DNA of 64,000 nt from Colwellia psychrerythraea (GTDB taxonomy: Bacteria > Pseudomonadota > Gammaproteobacteria > Enterobacterales > Alteromonadaceae). The notes beneath the pieces were generated by a model. The model worked only from the letters and a program-made list of their open reading frames with translations. It ran no database searches and was not told where the DNA came from. The stretch is taken from contig MAAF01000060.1 of assembly GCA_002163005.1 (NCBI GenBank), positions 1 through 64,000 on the forward strand, read 5' to 3'. Positions 51,346 through 61,567 of the stretch are shown here, piece by piece; the first letter of the stretch is position 1, and every line of letters starts with the position of its first letter. Position numbers and translations under genes: made by a program.

Positions 51346-53283
51346 CTACTTACTTTGACCAACAATATATTCCATCGCTACTTCATCAGCAGGATCTTTA
51401 TGCGGGCTTGGTTCACTGTCTTCAATGATATTATCGGCTAGCGAGTTCTTATCGATTACGTTAAAACCAAGCAGTTCAAAGTACTGTGGAATATAAGTTA
51501 AAACAATAATTTGTTCTAATTCCATTTGATTAGCAAATTCTAACAAATATTGAACAAGCGCCTCACCTTGACCCTGCTTTTGAGCATCATCTTGCACAAC
51601 TACAGAGCGTATCTCCGCTAAACCTGTTTGATAAATGTAAAGCGATGCGGTACCAACAACATTACCATCAAGTTCAGCTACGACGAAATTCTGGATATCA
51701 TGAATTATATTGTCACGAGTACGTGGTAAAATCTCACCTTTATCAGCCCAAAAATTAGTCAATTGATGAATACTATCAACATCAGACATTCTAGCTCGAC
51801 GAACAGACATAGCTGCAGCACGTTGTGCATTTAAGCGTTGTTTTACTTGCTTAAGTGCCCCTTCAATTCTTTGTTTGCCTGGCGCACCAACAACTTGTTC
51901 ATTTAAAATCGCTTCATTGCCAGACTGCGTAGTCGCCAGCGCTTTTTCAACTTGTGAACGTGAAGTACCACCAAGCGCTTCACGCTTATTAAGCGTTGAT
52001 TCAATTGAAAGATGTTGATAAACATCTGGCTCAATTTTATCACTGAACTCTTGCAGTTGGGTTATGGTTAAATCTTCTAAAGGCACACCTTTATCGATGG
52101 CAGCTAATACTACTTCACCAACAATATGATGGGCTTCACGAAATGGAATGTCTTTACCCACTAAATAATCAGCAAGCTCAGTCGCATTGGCATAACCTTG
52201 TTGAGCCGCCGCTAGTGTACGTGAACGGTTTACTTTCAAACCATCAGCAACTAACACCGCCATTTCCATACACTCTTGCCAAGTATCAAGCGCGTCGAAC
52301 AAACCTTCTTTGTCTTCTTGCATATCTTTATTATAAGCAAGCGCCAAAGCTTTCATTGTAGTTAACATGCCCGTTAATGAACCGAAAACACGCCCTGCTT
52401 TACCACGAATCAATTCACAAGCATCTGGGTTTTTCTTTTGTGGCATCAATGATGAACCAGAACTAACTAAGTCACTCATTTCTACAAAACCAGCTTCACC
52501 TGAATTGTAGAAAATTAAATCTTCTGCAAAACGTGATAAATGCATCATTGAAATACTGGCTGAAGCCAATAACTCAATAACGTGATCCCTGTCAGAAACA
52601 GCATCAAGACTGTTCATGGTTGCGGTTCTAAAACCTAAACGGTTAGCCAGTGCATTTCTGTCAATTGGGTACGCCGTGCCCGCTAATGCGCCAGAGCCAA
52701 GCGGTGAAACATCTAAACGATACAGTGCATCTTTTAAACGACCAATATCACGGTTAAACATTTCTACATAGGCTAAACACCAATGACCAAAAGTAACTGG
52801 CTGTGCTCTCTGTAAATGGGTATACCCCGGAAGCACAGTGTCTTTTTCACGTTCAGCTAAATTCATCATAGCTTGCTGTAAATTCACTAACGCGAAGACT
52901 AAGTCGCCGCCAGTTTCTTTACACCAAAGTTTTAAATCAGTCGCTACTTGGTCATTACGACTACGGCCAGTATGGAGCTTCTTACCTAAATCACCGGTTT
53001 TTTCAATTAACTGAATTTCCACCCAGCTATGAATATCTTCCGCATCAGATAATAAAATTTGTTTAGGGTTTTCTTCTACTGACGCTTTTAATTCTTGCAG
53101 TGCTGCCGTTAAACGAACGAGTTCGTCATCGTTTAATACACCAACTTCATGAATAGCTTGCGCCCAAGCAATTGACCCAACAATATCTTGTACTGCCATA
53201 CGGTAATCTACCGGCAGCGAGTCATTAAATTTCTTAAACTGTAAACTCGCCTTTTCTTTAAATCGTCCGCCCCATAAAGCCAT
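51346..53283 (-). CDS. argH: argininosuccinate lyase fused to a GNAT acetyltransferase, ArgH(A)
   Basis: 645 residues. The first 460 are argininosuccinate lyase, which releases arginine and fumarate: [10 protein letters not shown] at the start, [13 protein letters not shown] near 112, [11 protein letters not shown] and the signature [20 protein letters not shown] near 280-299. About residues 490-640 form a GNAT domain ([38 protein letters not shown]). This fusion, ArgH(A), is known from Moritella and related marine gammaproteobacteria, where the tail can make N-acetylglutamate. It starts two bases after the argG stop. Confidence 0.96.
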   Translation of the reverse strand: MALWGGRFKEKASLQFKKFNDSLPVDYRMAVQDIVGSIAWAQAIHEVGVLNDDELVRLTAALQELKASVEENPKQILLSDAEDIHSWVEIQLIEKTGDLGKKLHTGRSRNDQVATDLKLWCKETGGDLVFALVNLQQAMMNLAEREKDTVLPGYTHLQRAQPVTFGHWCLAYVEMFNRDIGRLKDALYRLDVSPLGSGALAGTAYPIDRNALANRLGFRTATMNSLDAVSDRDHVIELLASASISMMHLSRFAEDLIFYNSGEAGFVEMSDLVSSGSSLMPQKKNPDACELIRGKAGRVFGSLTGMLTTMKALALAYNKDMQEDKEGLFDALDTWQECMEMAVLVADGLKVNRSRTLAAAQQGYANATELADYLVGKDIPFREAHHIVGEVVLAAIDKGVPLEDLTITQLQEFSDKIEPDVYQHLSIESTLNKREALGGTSRSQVEKALATTQSGNEAILNEQVVGAPGKQRIEGALKQVKQRLNAQRAAAMSVRRARMSDVDSIHQLTNFWADKGEILPRTRDNIIHDIQNFVVAELDGNVVGTASLYIYQTGLAEIRSVVVQDDAQKQGQGEALVQYLLEFANQMELEQIIVLTYIPQYFELLGFNVIDKNSLADNIIEDSEPSPHKDPADEVAMEYIVGQSK

Positions 53284-53285
53284 GA

Positions 53286-54530
53286 CTACTTCTCCTGATC
53301 TTTTTGGCTTAGCGCTGTAATTCTGCTTGATAAACTGAATAAACGAATAAAACCTTCTGCATGTTTTTGGTCGTAAACATCATCAGCACCAAAAGTAGCA
53401 AACGCTTCAGAATACAAACTGTTTGGTGAGCGACGTTGAATCACTTGTGCCATGCCTTTGTATAATTTAACAACTACATCACCGGTTAGCTTTTCAGCAA
53501 ACGATGCAGCTGAAGCTAACTGTGCTTTCGCAAGTGGTGTAAACCAACGTCCATCATAGATAACATGAGAGAATTCAAGACCTACAGATTCACGGTACTT
53601 AAGTGATTCTTTATCTAGAATAAGCGTTTCTAAGCCTTTGTATGCGGCCATTAAAATAGTACCACCTGGTGTTTCATAACAACCACGAGATTTCATACCG
53701 ACTAAACGGTTTTCTACAATATCAATTCTGCCGACACCATGTGCCGCGCCTTTATCATTTAAGTACATTAAGGCTTCATAAGCGCCTGCGCCATTTTGAG
53801 AAAAGTCTTTACCATCGATGGCAACTAATTCACCTTCTTTAAAACTTAATTGTACTTTTTCTGGCACATCTGGCGCATCCATTGGATCAACCGTCATAGT
53901 CCATACTTCTTTTGATGGCTCACACCATGGGTCTTCTAATTCACCACCTTCATGAGAGATATGCCAAGCGTTTGCATCACGGCTATAGATTTTAGTTAAT
54001 GAAGCGGCACAAGGAATCTTACGCTCAGCTAAATAATCAAGTAAATCTTCACGAGACACCATGTCCCACTCACGCCATGGCGCAATAACAGTAAGCTCTG
54101 GTGCTAGAGCCGCAAAACAAGACTCAAAACGTACTTGGTCGTTACCCTTTCCGGTACAACCATGACACACTGCATCAGCGCCAACTTTAAGGGCAACTTC
54201 TATATGTGCTTTAGCAATGATAGGACGTGCCATTGACGTACCTAATAAATATTGACCTTCGTAAACTGAACCCGTTTTTAAAATTGGGTAAATATAGTCT
54301 TTTACGTACTCTTCTTTAAGATCAACTACGTAACATTCTGATGCACCCGAGGCGATGGCTTTTTCTTTAACGCCTTCAAGTTCTTCATCACCTTGGCCAA
54401 CATCAGCACAAAATGCGATAACTTCACAACCGTCATAGTTTTCTTTTAACCATGGAATGATAGCTGATGTATCTAATCCTCCTGAGTATGCCAGTACTAC
54501 TTTTTTAATTTTTTTCTTTGCTAAAGCCAT
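53286..54530 (-). CDS. argG: argininosuccinate synthase
   Basis: This enzyme joins citrulline and aspartate with ATP. The 414 residues fit the shorter type of the family. The pyrophosphatase P-loop is [13 protein letters not shown] near 13-25; further motifs are [15 protein letters not shown] near 122-136, IAPWREWDM, and the tetramer tail [15 protein letters not shown]. It sits between argF and argH(A) in the arginine operon. Confidence 0.97.
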   Translation of the reverse strand: MALAKKKIKKVVLAYSGGLDTSAIIPWLKENYDGCEVIAFCADVGQGDEELEGVKEKAIASGASECYVVDLKEEYVKDYIYPILKTGSVYEGQYLLGTSMARPIIAKAHIEVALKVGADAVCHGCTGKGNDQVRFESCFAALAPELTVIAPWREWDMVSREDLLDYLAERKIPCAASLTKIYSRDANAWHISHEGGELEDPWCEPSKEVWTMTVDPMDAPDVPEKVQLSFKEGELVAIDGKDFSQNGAGAYEALMYLNDKGAAHGVGRIDIVENRLVGMKSRGCYETPGGTILMAAYKGLETLILDKESLKYRESVGLEFSHVIYDGRWFTPLAKAQLASAASFAEKLTGDVVVKLYKGMAQVIQRRSPNSLYSEAFATFGADDVYDQKHAEGFIRLFSLSSRITALSQKDQEK

Positions 54531-54601
54531 GTTCTTCTCTCTTAAATTTGTTTAGTTAATTGCTTACATTGACTAGGTGTTTGGTTCTACTTGTCGTTAA
54601 T

Positions 54602-55543
54602 CTACTTCTGGAATAACGCAACAAGTACGGCATTTTGTGCCCACATTCTATTTTCTGCTTGTTGAAATACTTTTGATAATTCACTATCAAATAACTCAGT
54701 CGTTATTTCTTCTTCCAAATGCGCCGGTTGACAGTGTAATACCATAGTGGCTTGTGCTTTTTCCATCAGAGCATGATTAACTTGATAGGGTGCAAACTTA
54801 GCTAATATTTCTGCTTTTTTACTACTATCTTCATCACCCATAGAAATCCAAGTATCAGTATAAATGACATCTTGTTTACCAATGGCATCAATATCATTAG
54901 TCAGGGTCAACTGACTACCTGACTTTTGAGCAAGTTGTTTTGTTTTTTCAACTATGTCTGCTTGTGCTTCATGACCTTCAGGGCTAATCAAAGTAAAGTC
55001 TACACCTAAAATTGCCGCCATGATCATTAATGAATTGGAAACATTATTACCGTCTCCCACATAGGCTAATTTTACTTGACTTAAATCAGGATAAGTCTCT
55101 GATAAAGTAACAAAATCAGCAAGTGCCTGACATGGGTGATAAACGTCACACAACGCATTAATTACCGGTACGCTAGCGTGTTCAGCTAGACCTTGAATTG
55201 AATCATGACTAAATACCCGAGCAACAATAGCATCAGCAAAACAAGATAGGTTTTTTGCATAATCACTAACACGCTCACGCTCACCTAACTTGCCATTTTG
55301 TTGGCCCAAATATAGCGCATGACCGCCTAGTTTACTAATGCCCATGTCAAAGCTAACGTGGGTTCTTAAAGACGGTTTTTCAAAAATCATCGCCACTGAC
55401 TTACCAGCCAATGCTTGACTATAATCCGCAGGCTTTTGCTTAATGTTAATCGCTAATTCGATTAAAGCTAATAATTCATTTTTATTTAACTGATCATCAG
55501 CCAAAAAATTGTTTAAATGTTGTAATGCTATATTTGTCGACAT
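54602..55543 (-). CDS. argF: ornithine carbamoyltransferase
   Basis: This enzyme makes citrulline from ornithine and carbamoyl phosphate. The 313 residues match the family. The carbamoyl-phosphate loop reads SLRTH in EKPSLRTHVSFDMG near 54-67, where E. coli has STRTR; the key first Arg is kept. DVYHPCQALADF (near 133) and VLHCQPAHLEEE (near 266, with the HCLP-type cysteine) are also present. The change in the loop is worth noting but may be normal for this lineage. Confidence 0.95.
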   Translation of the reverse strand: MSTNIALQHLNNFLADDQLNKNELLALIELAINIKQKPADYSQALAGKSVAMIFEKPSLRTHVSFDMGISKLGGHALYLGQQNGKLGERERVSDYAKNLSCFADAIVARVFSHDSIQGLAEHASVPVINALCDVYHPCQALADFVTLSETYPDLSQVKLAYVGDGNNVSNSLMIMAAILGVDFTLISPEGHEAQADIVEKTKQLAQKSGSQLTLTNDIDAIGKQDVIYTDTWISMGDEDSSKKAEILAKFAPYQVNHALMEKAQATMVLHCQPAHLEEEITTELFDSELSKVFQQAENRMWAQNAVLVALFQK

Positions 55544-55572
55544 AAGTATTTTCTCTCAATATTTCGTTTAGG

Positions 55573-56355
55573 CTAATTTGGCTGGATTTGTGTGCCAACA
55601 CCAACACCATCAAGTAATTGGGTAATTTGCTCTGGCGATTGCCAGCTGGCAACCGCGATACTTCGTCGTAATTGCTGTGCTGCGTGCAAGGCAGCATTTA
55701 CTTTTGCGGTCATACCACCAGCAATAACACCCTGCTGAATCAGGCTTTGTGCTTGTTCAGCATTAAGTGACGATAAATACTCGCCATCAGCACCTTTAAC
55801 GCCATTCACATCGGTTAGTAGTAAAAGTTCAGCGTTGAGTAGCTGACAAATAGCAACGGCGGCATCATCGGCATTAACATTGACTAAGTCACCATTATCT
55901 AGCGCGCCAATTGAAGAAATCACTGGTAAAAACTTATTTTTTAATAAAGAATCCAACAATTTACTGTTATTCGTTTGTGGTACTCCCACTTGCCCTAGGT
56001 CTTGAGTGGATAGCGTACAACTGATCATATCGCCATCATTTAATGATAAACCCACAGCAGCTAAATCCATACTATTAGCGGTGGCAACAATGGCTTTATT
56101 TACCGTGCCGGCAAGAGCACCACTTATCAAGCCTATTTGCTCTTTCGGAGTTACGCGTAAACCGTGTTTTTTCTCGGTAGTAAAACCAGCCTGAGCTAAC
56201 ATTTCATCAACGACACAACCACCACCATGGACCAAAACCACTTGTTTATTTTTCAGCTGTGAAATTACATTGAGTAAGGCATTAAGCGCTGATTCTTTTT
56301 CAAGAATAGCGCCGCCAATTTTAATGACTAATGGCTTCAATACTGGGTGATTCAT
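55573..56355 (-). CDS. argB: acetylglutamate kinase
   Basis: ArgB phosphorylates N-acetylglutamate. The 260 residues match E. coli ArgB (258), without the N-terminal helix of arginine-inhibited types. Motifs: VIKIGGAILEKE near 10-21, VLVHGGGCVVDEML near 40-53, LSLNDGDM near 98, VNVNADDAAVAICQLL near 158, and GGMTAKVNAALHAA near 213. It lies between argC (76 bases) and argF (29 bases). Confidence 0.97.
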   Translation of the reverse strand: MNHPVLKPLVIKIGGAILEKESALNALLNVISQLKNKQVVLVHGGGCVVDEMLAQAGFTTEKKHGLRVTPKEQIGLISGALAGTVNKAIVATANSMDLAAVGLSLNDGDMISCTLSTQDLGQVGVPQTNNSKLLDSLLKNKFLPVISSIGALDNGDLVNVNADDAAVAICQLLNAELLLLTDVNGVKGADGEYLSSLNAEQAQSLIQQGVIAGGMTAKVNAALHAAQQLRRSIAVASWQSPEQITQLLDGVGVGTQIQPN

Positions 56356-56431
56356 TACTGTTCCTTAACTCGGTCTGGCCGTTAATTTTCTAGATGTTGA
56401 TTAATAAGCGTTTATTACTAAGTATTTATTA

Positions 56432-57484
56432 TCAACTGCTGATTAATGAGTACTCGCTAGCCAAGCCAAGTGAAATATTAAAACATTGTACGGCTTGTGA
56501 AGCGGCACCTTTTAGTAAGTTATCTATGGCACAACTCGCCACCACAACCTGCTTTTCTTCATCAAACTGCCAGTGCACATCAGCAAATGGTGTATGAGCG
56601 ACATTGCCAATTTCTGGCCAACTTGCTACTAACCTTACTAAGGGCTTATCACTATATGCCTGTTGAAAAGCCTGCTCTACTTGGGCATTAGTAACTCCCG
56701 CATTGAGTTGCAAAGTTACCGTTGCTAAAAGCCCCCTTTTGTAAGGCGCTAAATGCGGATTGAATATAACATCTATAGCTGCTTCTTGTGATATTTCAGG
56801 CTGATGCCTGTGCTGTAGTACGTTATAAGCTTTTAAGCTCACTTCATTAAAGTTAGTCGCTAATGACGCATTTCTTCCTGCGCCACTCACTCCGCTTATA
56901 CCATTAACCACCACCAATGAATTTTCTACCACTAAATTGTTACTGGTAAGCGGTTTTAAACAAAGTAAACTTGCTGTCGGGTAGCAACCTGGCACCGCGA
57001 CTAGGTTTGTACTGGCAATATCATCTTGTTGCCACTCAGCCAAGCCATACTTAGCCGAAGCTAATGCATCTATATTAGCATGCTCAAAGCCATAGTATTT
57101 CGGGTAATCCTCAGCATCTTTTAATCTAAATCCACCTGAAAGATCGAACACTTTAACGCCTGCTTCGACAAACGCTTGTGCCCAATCAGCACTGAATTCA
57201 TGAGGAGTGGCAAAAAATACTACATCCAATTTCGCCGCGTATTCATCAAACCAAGCGGCTGAAAATGCTTCTAATGGTAAATCACAAACCCCTTGGAATC
57301 GGCCGTGTAACTCACTAAATAACTTTCCTTCTGAACTACTATTTTCAGAGACAACTAAATGACAAATTTGTGCTTGGCTGTGTTTACATAATAAGCCGAC
57401 AAGCTCTGCACCGGCATAGCCACTCGCACCTATAATCGCCACTTTTTGCACACTGTTATTCGAATCTAATATAGCCTTTGTCAT
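56432..57484 (-). CDS. argC: N-acetyl-gamma-glutamyl-phosphate reductase
   Basis: ArgC reduces the acyl phosphate with NADPH. 350 residues. The Rossmann start is VAIIGASGYAGAELVGLL near 15-32. The catalytic cysteine is in NLVAVPGCYPTASLL near 160-174, and GISGVSGAGRNAS lies near 195-207. It is the first gene of the minus-strand arginine operon, divergent from argE. Confidence 0.97.
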   Translation of the reverse strand: MTKAILDSNNSVQKVAIIGASGYAGAELVGLLCKHSQAQICHLVVSENSSSEGKLFSELHGRFQGVCDLPLEAFSAAWFDEYAAKLDVVFFATPHEFSADWAQAFVEAGVKVFDLSGGFRLKDAEDYPKYYGFEHANIDALASAKYGLAEWQQDDIASTNLVAVPGCYPTASLLCLKPLTSNNLVVENSLVVVNGISGVSGAGRNASLATNFNEVSLKAYNVLQHRHQPEISQEAAIDVIFNPHLAPYKRGLLATVTLQLNAGVTNAQVEQAFQQAYSDKPLVRLVASWPEIGNVAHTPFADVHWQFDEEKQVVVASCAIDNLLKGAASQAVQCFNISLGLASEYSLISS

Positions 57485-57576
57485 TTTTGAAGTAGCCTTA
57501 TGAAAGCATGTTATTTACACTAGTAATATAAAGTAACACTACATGGGTAGTTATGCAACTAAACAGCATAACTATT

Positions 57577-57590
57577 TAAGTAAATATTCA
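57577..57590. promoter_or_regulatory. possible ARG box between argC and argE
   Basis: TAAGT-AAAT-ATTCA matches 8 of 10 core bases of the arginine repressor site TGAAT-N4-ATTCA. It is in the 121-base divergent region, 16 bases before the argE start, where ArgR sites occur in E. coli. The match is imperfect. Confidence 0.35.
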
Positions 57591-57605
57591 ATTTATAGGT
57601 TCTAT

Positions 57606-58754
57606 ATGACACAACTGCCTAATTTCAGTCAAAGTTTAAGCCAGTTAATCGCTTGCCCTTCGATCAGCTCCACACAACCGAGCTGGGATCAAGGCAATAA
57701 AGAGGTAATCCAACTATTAGCAACTTGGTTTGAGCAACTTGGTTTTAACATTGAAATTCAAGCAGTACCTGATACCAGTAATAAGTTTAATCTACTTGCC
57801 AAATTAGGTAGCGGTGAAGGTGGTCTGTTATTGGCAGGCCACAGTGACACAGTTCCCTTTGATGAAAATCACTGGCAATCTAATCCTCATACTGTCGTTA
57901 ATCAGGACGATAAGTTTTTTGGTTTAGGTACCTGTGATATGAAAGGTTTTTTTGCTTTTATTTTACAAGTTTGTAAAAATTTAAATGCTGATCAACTTAA
58001 AAAACCTTTATACATTCTTGCCACCGCTGATGAAGAAACAACCATGGCTGGCGCACGATTTTTTGCTAAAAGCCAAGCAATAAAGCCTGATGTTGCCATT
58101 ATTGGTGAACCAACCAATTTAGTGCCTGTAGTTATGCATAAAGGTCACATGTCACACCGTATTAGTGTCGAAGGAAAATCCGGCCATTCAAGTAAACCAA
58201 ATCTAGGTGTGAATGCTATAGAGATTATGTATAAAGTCATTGGTCAGTTAATAGAACTAAAAGAAAAATTTCAGCTCAATTACAAAAACCAAGCATTTGA
58301 CGTTCCAGCACCTACTTTGAACTTAGGCGCTATTTCTGGTGGCGATAATGCCAATAGAATTTGCGGGCATTGCCATTTAGATATTGATTTACGTTCACTG
58401 CCAGGCATGAGTGATGATGAGTTGATTAACTGGCTGAGCGAGACACTAAAACCACTAGCAGAACTTTACCCCGGTAGAATTAGTTTTGAAGAAATGCATC
58501 CAAGTTCACCAAGCTTTGAGCAAAAGAAACCCAGTACACTGATTGATATTGCACAAGAGATTAGTGGCCATAGTTGTTGTGCCGTTAATTACGCCACAGA
58601 AGCACCGTATATTCAGCAACTCGGCTGTCAAACCATAGTGCTTGGCCCAGGATCTATCGATCAAGCCCATCAGCCTAATGAGTTTTTAGCACACAGCGAA
58701 ATTGATAAAACCGAGAAGTTGCTAACAAAAATGATCCAGCATTACTGTTTATAG
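57606..58754 (+). CDS. argE: acetylornithine deacetylase
   Basis: This M20-family metallohydrolase releases ornithine from N-acetylornithine. 382 residues from the ATG at 57606, which has AGGT before it and gives the E. coli length (383); the longer frame from 57543 adds 21 residues. Zinc ligands are in LLAGHSDTVPF, GTCDMKGFFAF, ADEETTMAGARFF and GPGSIDQAHQPNEF. Use of ArgE shows a linear pathway rather than ArgJ recycling. It is divergent from argC. Confidence 0.96.
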   Translation: MTQLPNFSQSLSQLIACPSISSTQPSWDQGNKEVIQLLATWFEQLGFNIEIQAVPDTSNKFNLLAKLGSGEGGLLLAGHSDTVPFDENHWQSNPHTVVNQDDKFFGLGTCDMKGFFAFILQVCKNLNADQLKKPLYILATADEETTMAGARFFAKSQAIKPDVAIIGEPTNLVPVVMHKGHMSHRISVEGKSGHSSKPNLGVNAIEIMYKVIGQLIELKEKFQLNYKNQAFDVPAPTLNLGAISGGDNANRICGHCHLDIDLRSLPGMSDDELINWLSETLKPLAELYPGRISFEEMHPSSPSFEQKKPSTLIDIAQEISGHSCCAVNYATEAPYIQQLGCQTIVLGPGSIDQAHQPNEFLAHSEIDKTEKLLTKMIQHYCL

Positions 58755-58773
58755 TCAAAATATATTCCCGTAA

Positions 58774-58806
58774 AAGCGCAGTCATGATAGTTCTATGACT
58801 GCGCTT
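58774..58806. terminator. bidirectional terminator after argE
   Basis: AAGCGCAGTCAT pairs perfectly with ATGACTGCGCTT around a 9-base loop. It stands between the convergent argE and acyltransferase-like genes. Confidence 0.8.
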
Positions 58807-58817
58807 CATTAGCTTTT

Positions 58818-59945
58818 TTATAAATATTTCAACCACAGTGAATCAGGGTGTTTAACTTTAAAGGCTCGATACCAGATACAAAATGGAAAGAGGAGCAATA
58901 ATAATACGCCACTAATAATGTAGGTATTTGTAAGGTTAGTAAAATCACTCAAACCGCCGTAGGTGGCGGTTCCCGTTAAGAAGATTCTATGCACTAAGTA
59001 AAACATCATTGAAGTTTGCCCAAAAACGAGCAAAACGCCATTCGGTCGCACACCTATTCGCTGTTCAACTTTAATCATTAACGCTAAAATCACCGCCATA
59101 AGCCCTAACTCAAGCATGATAAAACTCGCCGATGGTGGGTACTTGCTTACATGTAACCATTGCTGCCAGCTATTATCTTCTTTTAATAAAAACATATTCC
59201 CGTAATCATTAAAATAACGGATAGCAACAAAAACGGCTAACGCGGAAAAACCTAAACGGAACAGTAAACTGGCTGGACTAATGGTAACTTTCCCATCTCC
59301 ATAATCTAGAATATACCGACCAAAAACCCAGCCTAGAATCATCACCGATAGCCAAGGTACGAGTGCGTAAGAAATACTTAAATCTGCTGAGGAATATTTA
59401 CCGATTAACAAAGCGACAATGATTGATTGTTCTTGTCCTCCAGCAAACCAGAACTGCGCAGTCACTAACTCACCACCTAAGATCCAAGCCAAAGCAATAA
59501 CAAGCAGTTGCGTACTTGATAGGCGTCGAAAGAAAGCCATACACATCATGGCAACGCCTATGGCATAAAGCACCTGAAAAATAACCTTACCAGAAAAGAA
59601 TGACGTGATTGTTGGATCTAATAGCGCAATAAAAGCACCACGAATCAAGATATCTTTATCAATGGCTTTACTGTCAAAGCCTCTAGATAACTTTCGTTCA
59701 ACACTGATTGCTAAAGCAGTGCCAGCAAGGAAGACAAAAACAGGTGCGCAGATGTGGCTTATCCAACGGGTAAAAAATTCGAATGCGGGCAGTGGTGAAC
59801 CTATTATATAACTGGCTGCAGAGTCAGTCGATAGATGTTCTTTGTTATAAGCCATCGACACATGATCAAGCACCATGATGATCATAACAAAGCCGCGCAT
59901 CCAATCAATTGCCGCGATACGTTTGCTTTTTACTTCATTTATCAT
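58818..59945 (-). CDS. inner-membrane heparan-alpha-glucosaminide N-acetyltransferase-like protein
   Basis: 375 residues with about ten hydrophobic segments. The start RIAAIDWMRGFVMIIMVLDH is the hallmark of the DUF1624/HGSNAT acyltransferase family, in which a conserved His/Asp near the first span passes acetyl groups across the membrane. ICAPVFVFLAGTALAI and MMFYLVHR follow the family pattern. The acceptor is unknown; a cell-surface sugar is a fair guess. It lies 40 bases after an uncharacterised gene on the same strand. Confidence 0.82.
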   Translation of the reverse strand: MINEVKSKRIAAIDWMRGFVMIIMVLDHVSMAYNKEHLSTDSAASYIIGSPLPAFEFFTRWISHICAPVFVFLAGTALAISVERKLSRGFDSKAIDKDILIRGAFIALLDPTITSFFSGKVIFQVLYAIGVAMMCMAFFRRLSSTQLLVIALAWILGGELVTAQFWFAGGQEQSIIVALLIGKYSSADLSISYALVPWLSVMILGWVFGRYILDYGDGKVTISPASLLFRLGFSALAVFVAIRYFNDYGNMFLLKEDNSWQQWLHVSKYPPSASFIMLELGLMAVILALMIKVEQRIGVRPNGVLLVFGQTSMMFYLVHRIFLTGTATYGGLSDFTNLTNTYIISGVLLLLLFPFCIWYRAFKVKHPDSLWLKYL

Positions 59946-59985
59946 TATTTCATATCCTTATGTAAAATCATGTTAAGTGGAAGTG

Positions 59986-61365
59986 CTATGACTCAATATT
60001 ATTCCAAAGATTTTGATTGGCCTTGATTGAGAAAAACTCATTGGCATGCCAACAACGAGGTAATAAATCTAACTGTTGTCTTTCATGGGAGTTCGAACTG
60101 AGTAACTCTAATATTTCATTCAAGCGATCTTTACTCAAAGTTGCCAGTTTCTTTGCCGTTTGAGTGAAATATAAATTACTAGCATTTTTAACGACAATAT
60201 TTTGGCCATAGCCAATAAAAGTTAATTGTCGAGTGGTCATTCTACAATTAGGCTGCTCGGGATTTTTTGGATAAAGTCTATTTACAATACCATACTCATA
60301 ACAGTCTCCTTGCTCTCCAAACTCCCCTAGTGGCATATAAACAATACCAAAACCTTGTGGGAACATACCGGTGATTGCATATAAGGCGTCAACGACAGTT
60401 TGTGCACATGCACCAAGCTCAGCATTTTTATTTAATACCTGAAAGACTTTCGGTAATAATTTATAGTTGTAACTTGCTTTGGTAGATAAGATGATAGAGG
60501 TATAAATTTGTGGAACTTTGAGTACATTACCAATACTATTTTTCGGGTTAACACTACTTTTCAGTAACTGTTTAATGAAAGAAAACTTACCTTGTTCATC
60601 GACAAAAAACTGATCTCGCTCTGCCCTGGTATTGCCAACAAAAATTGGAATTCCAATACCTTCACTTAAGTATTTAATAGTTTCACGATAATTAATTTGC
60701 AGCAGTTCTTTTCTTTGCTTAATTTCTAAGGTACGAAAAGGGTCTAATCCTCCCTCAGCACCGCACAATATAGTTTGCGCTTTTGGGTGATAATTACCAA
60801 TATCTTGTAATAACGCAGCCATAACAAGTGGCACTTTAACTTGCTCAACAAAGCGTTGATATTTTTCAGCATCATGCTTAGCAAAATCAATAAATTGCTC
60901 AGCAGAAATATCGGTTAGAAATTTATTTATGTAAGGTTCCAGCATCTGACCATCAATAATCAAACGGTCAAGTAAGCGTAAGCATAATAACGCTTTATAA
61001 ATCGATTTACTCTGCTCATTACGCGTGGCAACCCGCTTACCCTCAGTTGGGCTTAATAATTGAATAGTACCAAGAAATTGTGCTGACTTTCGGTTGTTTT
61101 CAGCATAACTGTCCCCTTCCGCAAGCTCAATAATTGTTAGTGAAATTGATAATAAACTAGCATGACGCTCGGTACGTTCCATTAACTTTAGACGAGACTC
61201 TTCCGCGGTTGTTTTTTCATCTGAAGGGGTAAATTCTTCTTGTTCAAAATATCCAATAGCACGATCTAATAAAGAGTCTTTAACCGCACTTCGTCCGTAA
61301 ACTTTGGCTAATAAATGATAAATTTGTCGTGTGTAATGTGTTTGATGGGGGGTATCTTTAGCCAT
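59986..61365 (-). CDS. uncharacterised protein with a degenerate HD-type region
   Basis: 459 residues, with no signal peptide and no membrane span. The middle part has LLQDIGNYHPKAQTIL (near 187), which looks like an HD-GYP phosphodiesterase helix in which the HD pair has become QD. Near 365 GDCYEYGIVNRLYPKNPEQP resembles the C-terminal strand region of the same group. Metal-binding residues are mostly missing, so enzyme activity is doubtful; it may bind a ligand or be structural. Confidence in any function is low. It may share a transcript with the following acyltransferase gene. Confidence 0.7.
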   Translation of the reverse strand: MAKDTPHQTHYTRQIYHLLAKVYGRSAVKDSLLDRAIGYFEQEEFTPSDEKTTAEESRLKLMERTERHASLLSISLTIIELAEGDSYAENNRKSAQFLGTIQLLSPTEGKRVATRNEQSKSIYKALLCLRLLDRLIIDGQMLEPYINKFLTDISAEQFIDFAKHDAEKYQRFVEQVKVPLVMAALLQDIGNYHPKAQTILCGAEGGLDPFRTLEIKQRKELLQINYRETIKYLSEGIGIPIFVGNTRAERDQFFVDEQGKFSFIKQLLKSSVNPKNSIGNVLKVPQIYTSIILSTKASYNYKLLPKVFQVLNKNAELGACAQTVVDALYAITGMFPQGFGIVYMPLGEFGEQGDCYEYGIVNRLYPKNPEQPNCRMTTRQLTFIGYGQNIVVKNASNLYFTQTAKKLATLSKDRLNEILELLSSNSHERQQLDLLPRCWHANEFFSIKANQNLWNNIES

Positions 61366-61444
61366 TGCACCGCTAGAGTGAATAAATAATATCTATCATG
61401 CTAGGAATGATTACTAAAAGCAATACTTAGAGAGGCTACTATTA

Positions 61445-61484
61445 CCTTGATTCACAATGATTTGATCAACATTATGAATCAAGG
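61445..61484. repeat. 10-bp inverted repeat between metL and the HD-type gene
   Basis: CCTTGATTCA and TGAATCAAGG are perfect arms 20 bases apart, with partial pairing inside. No T run follows, so it is more like an operator or a weak hairpin than a terminator. Confidence 0.4.
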
Positions 61485-61567
61485 CGATAACAGTTTACTT
61501 TTGGGGTTCATTAACTAATGAGTGGCATAAAACAGTGGTTTTTTCAGCACGGTTCCGCTCACAATCT

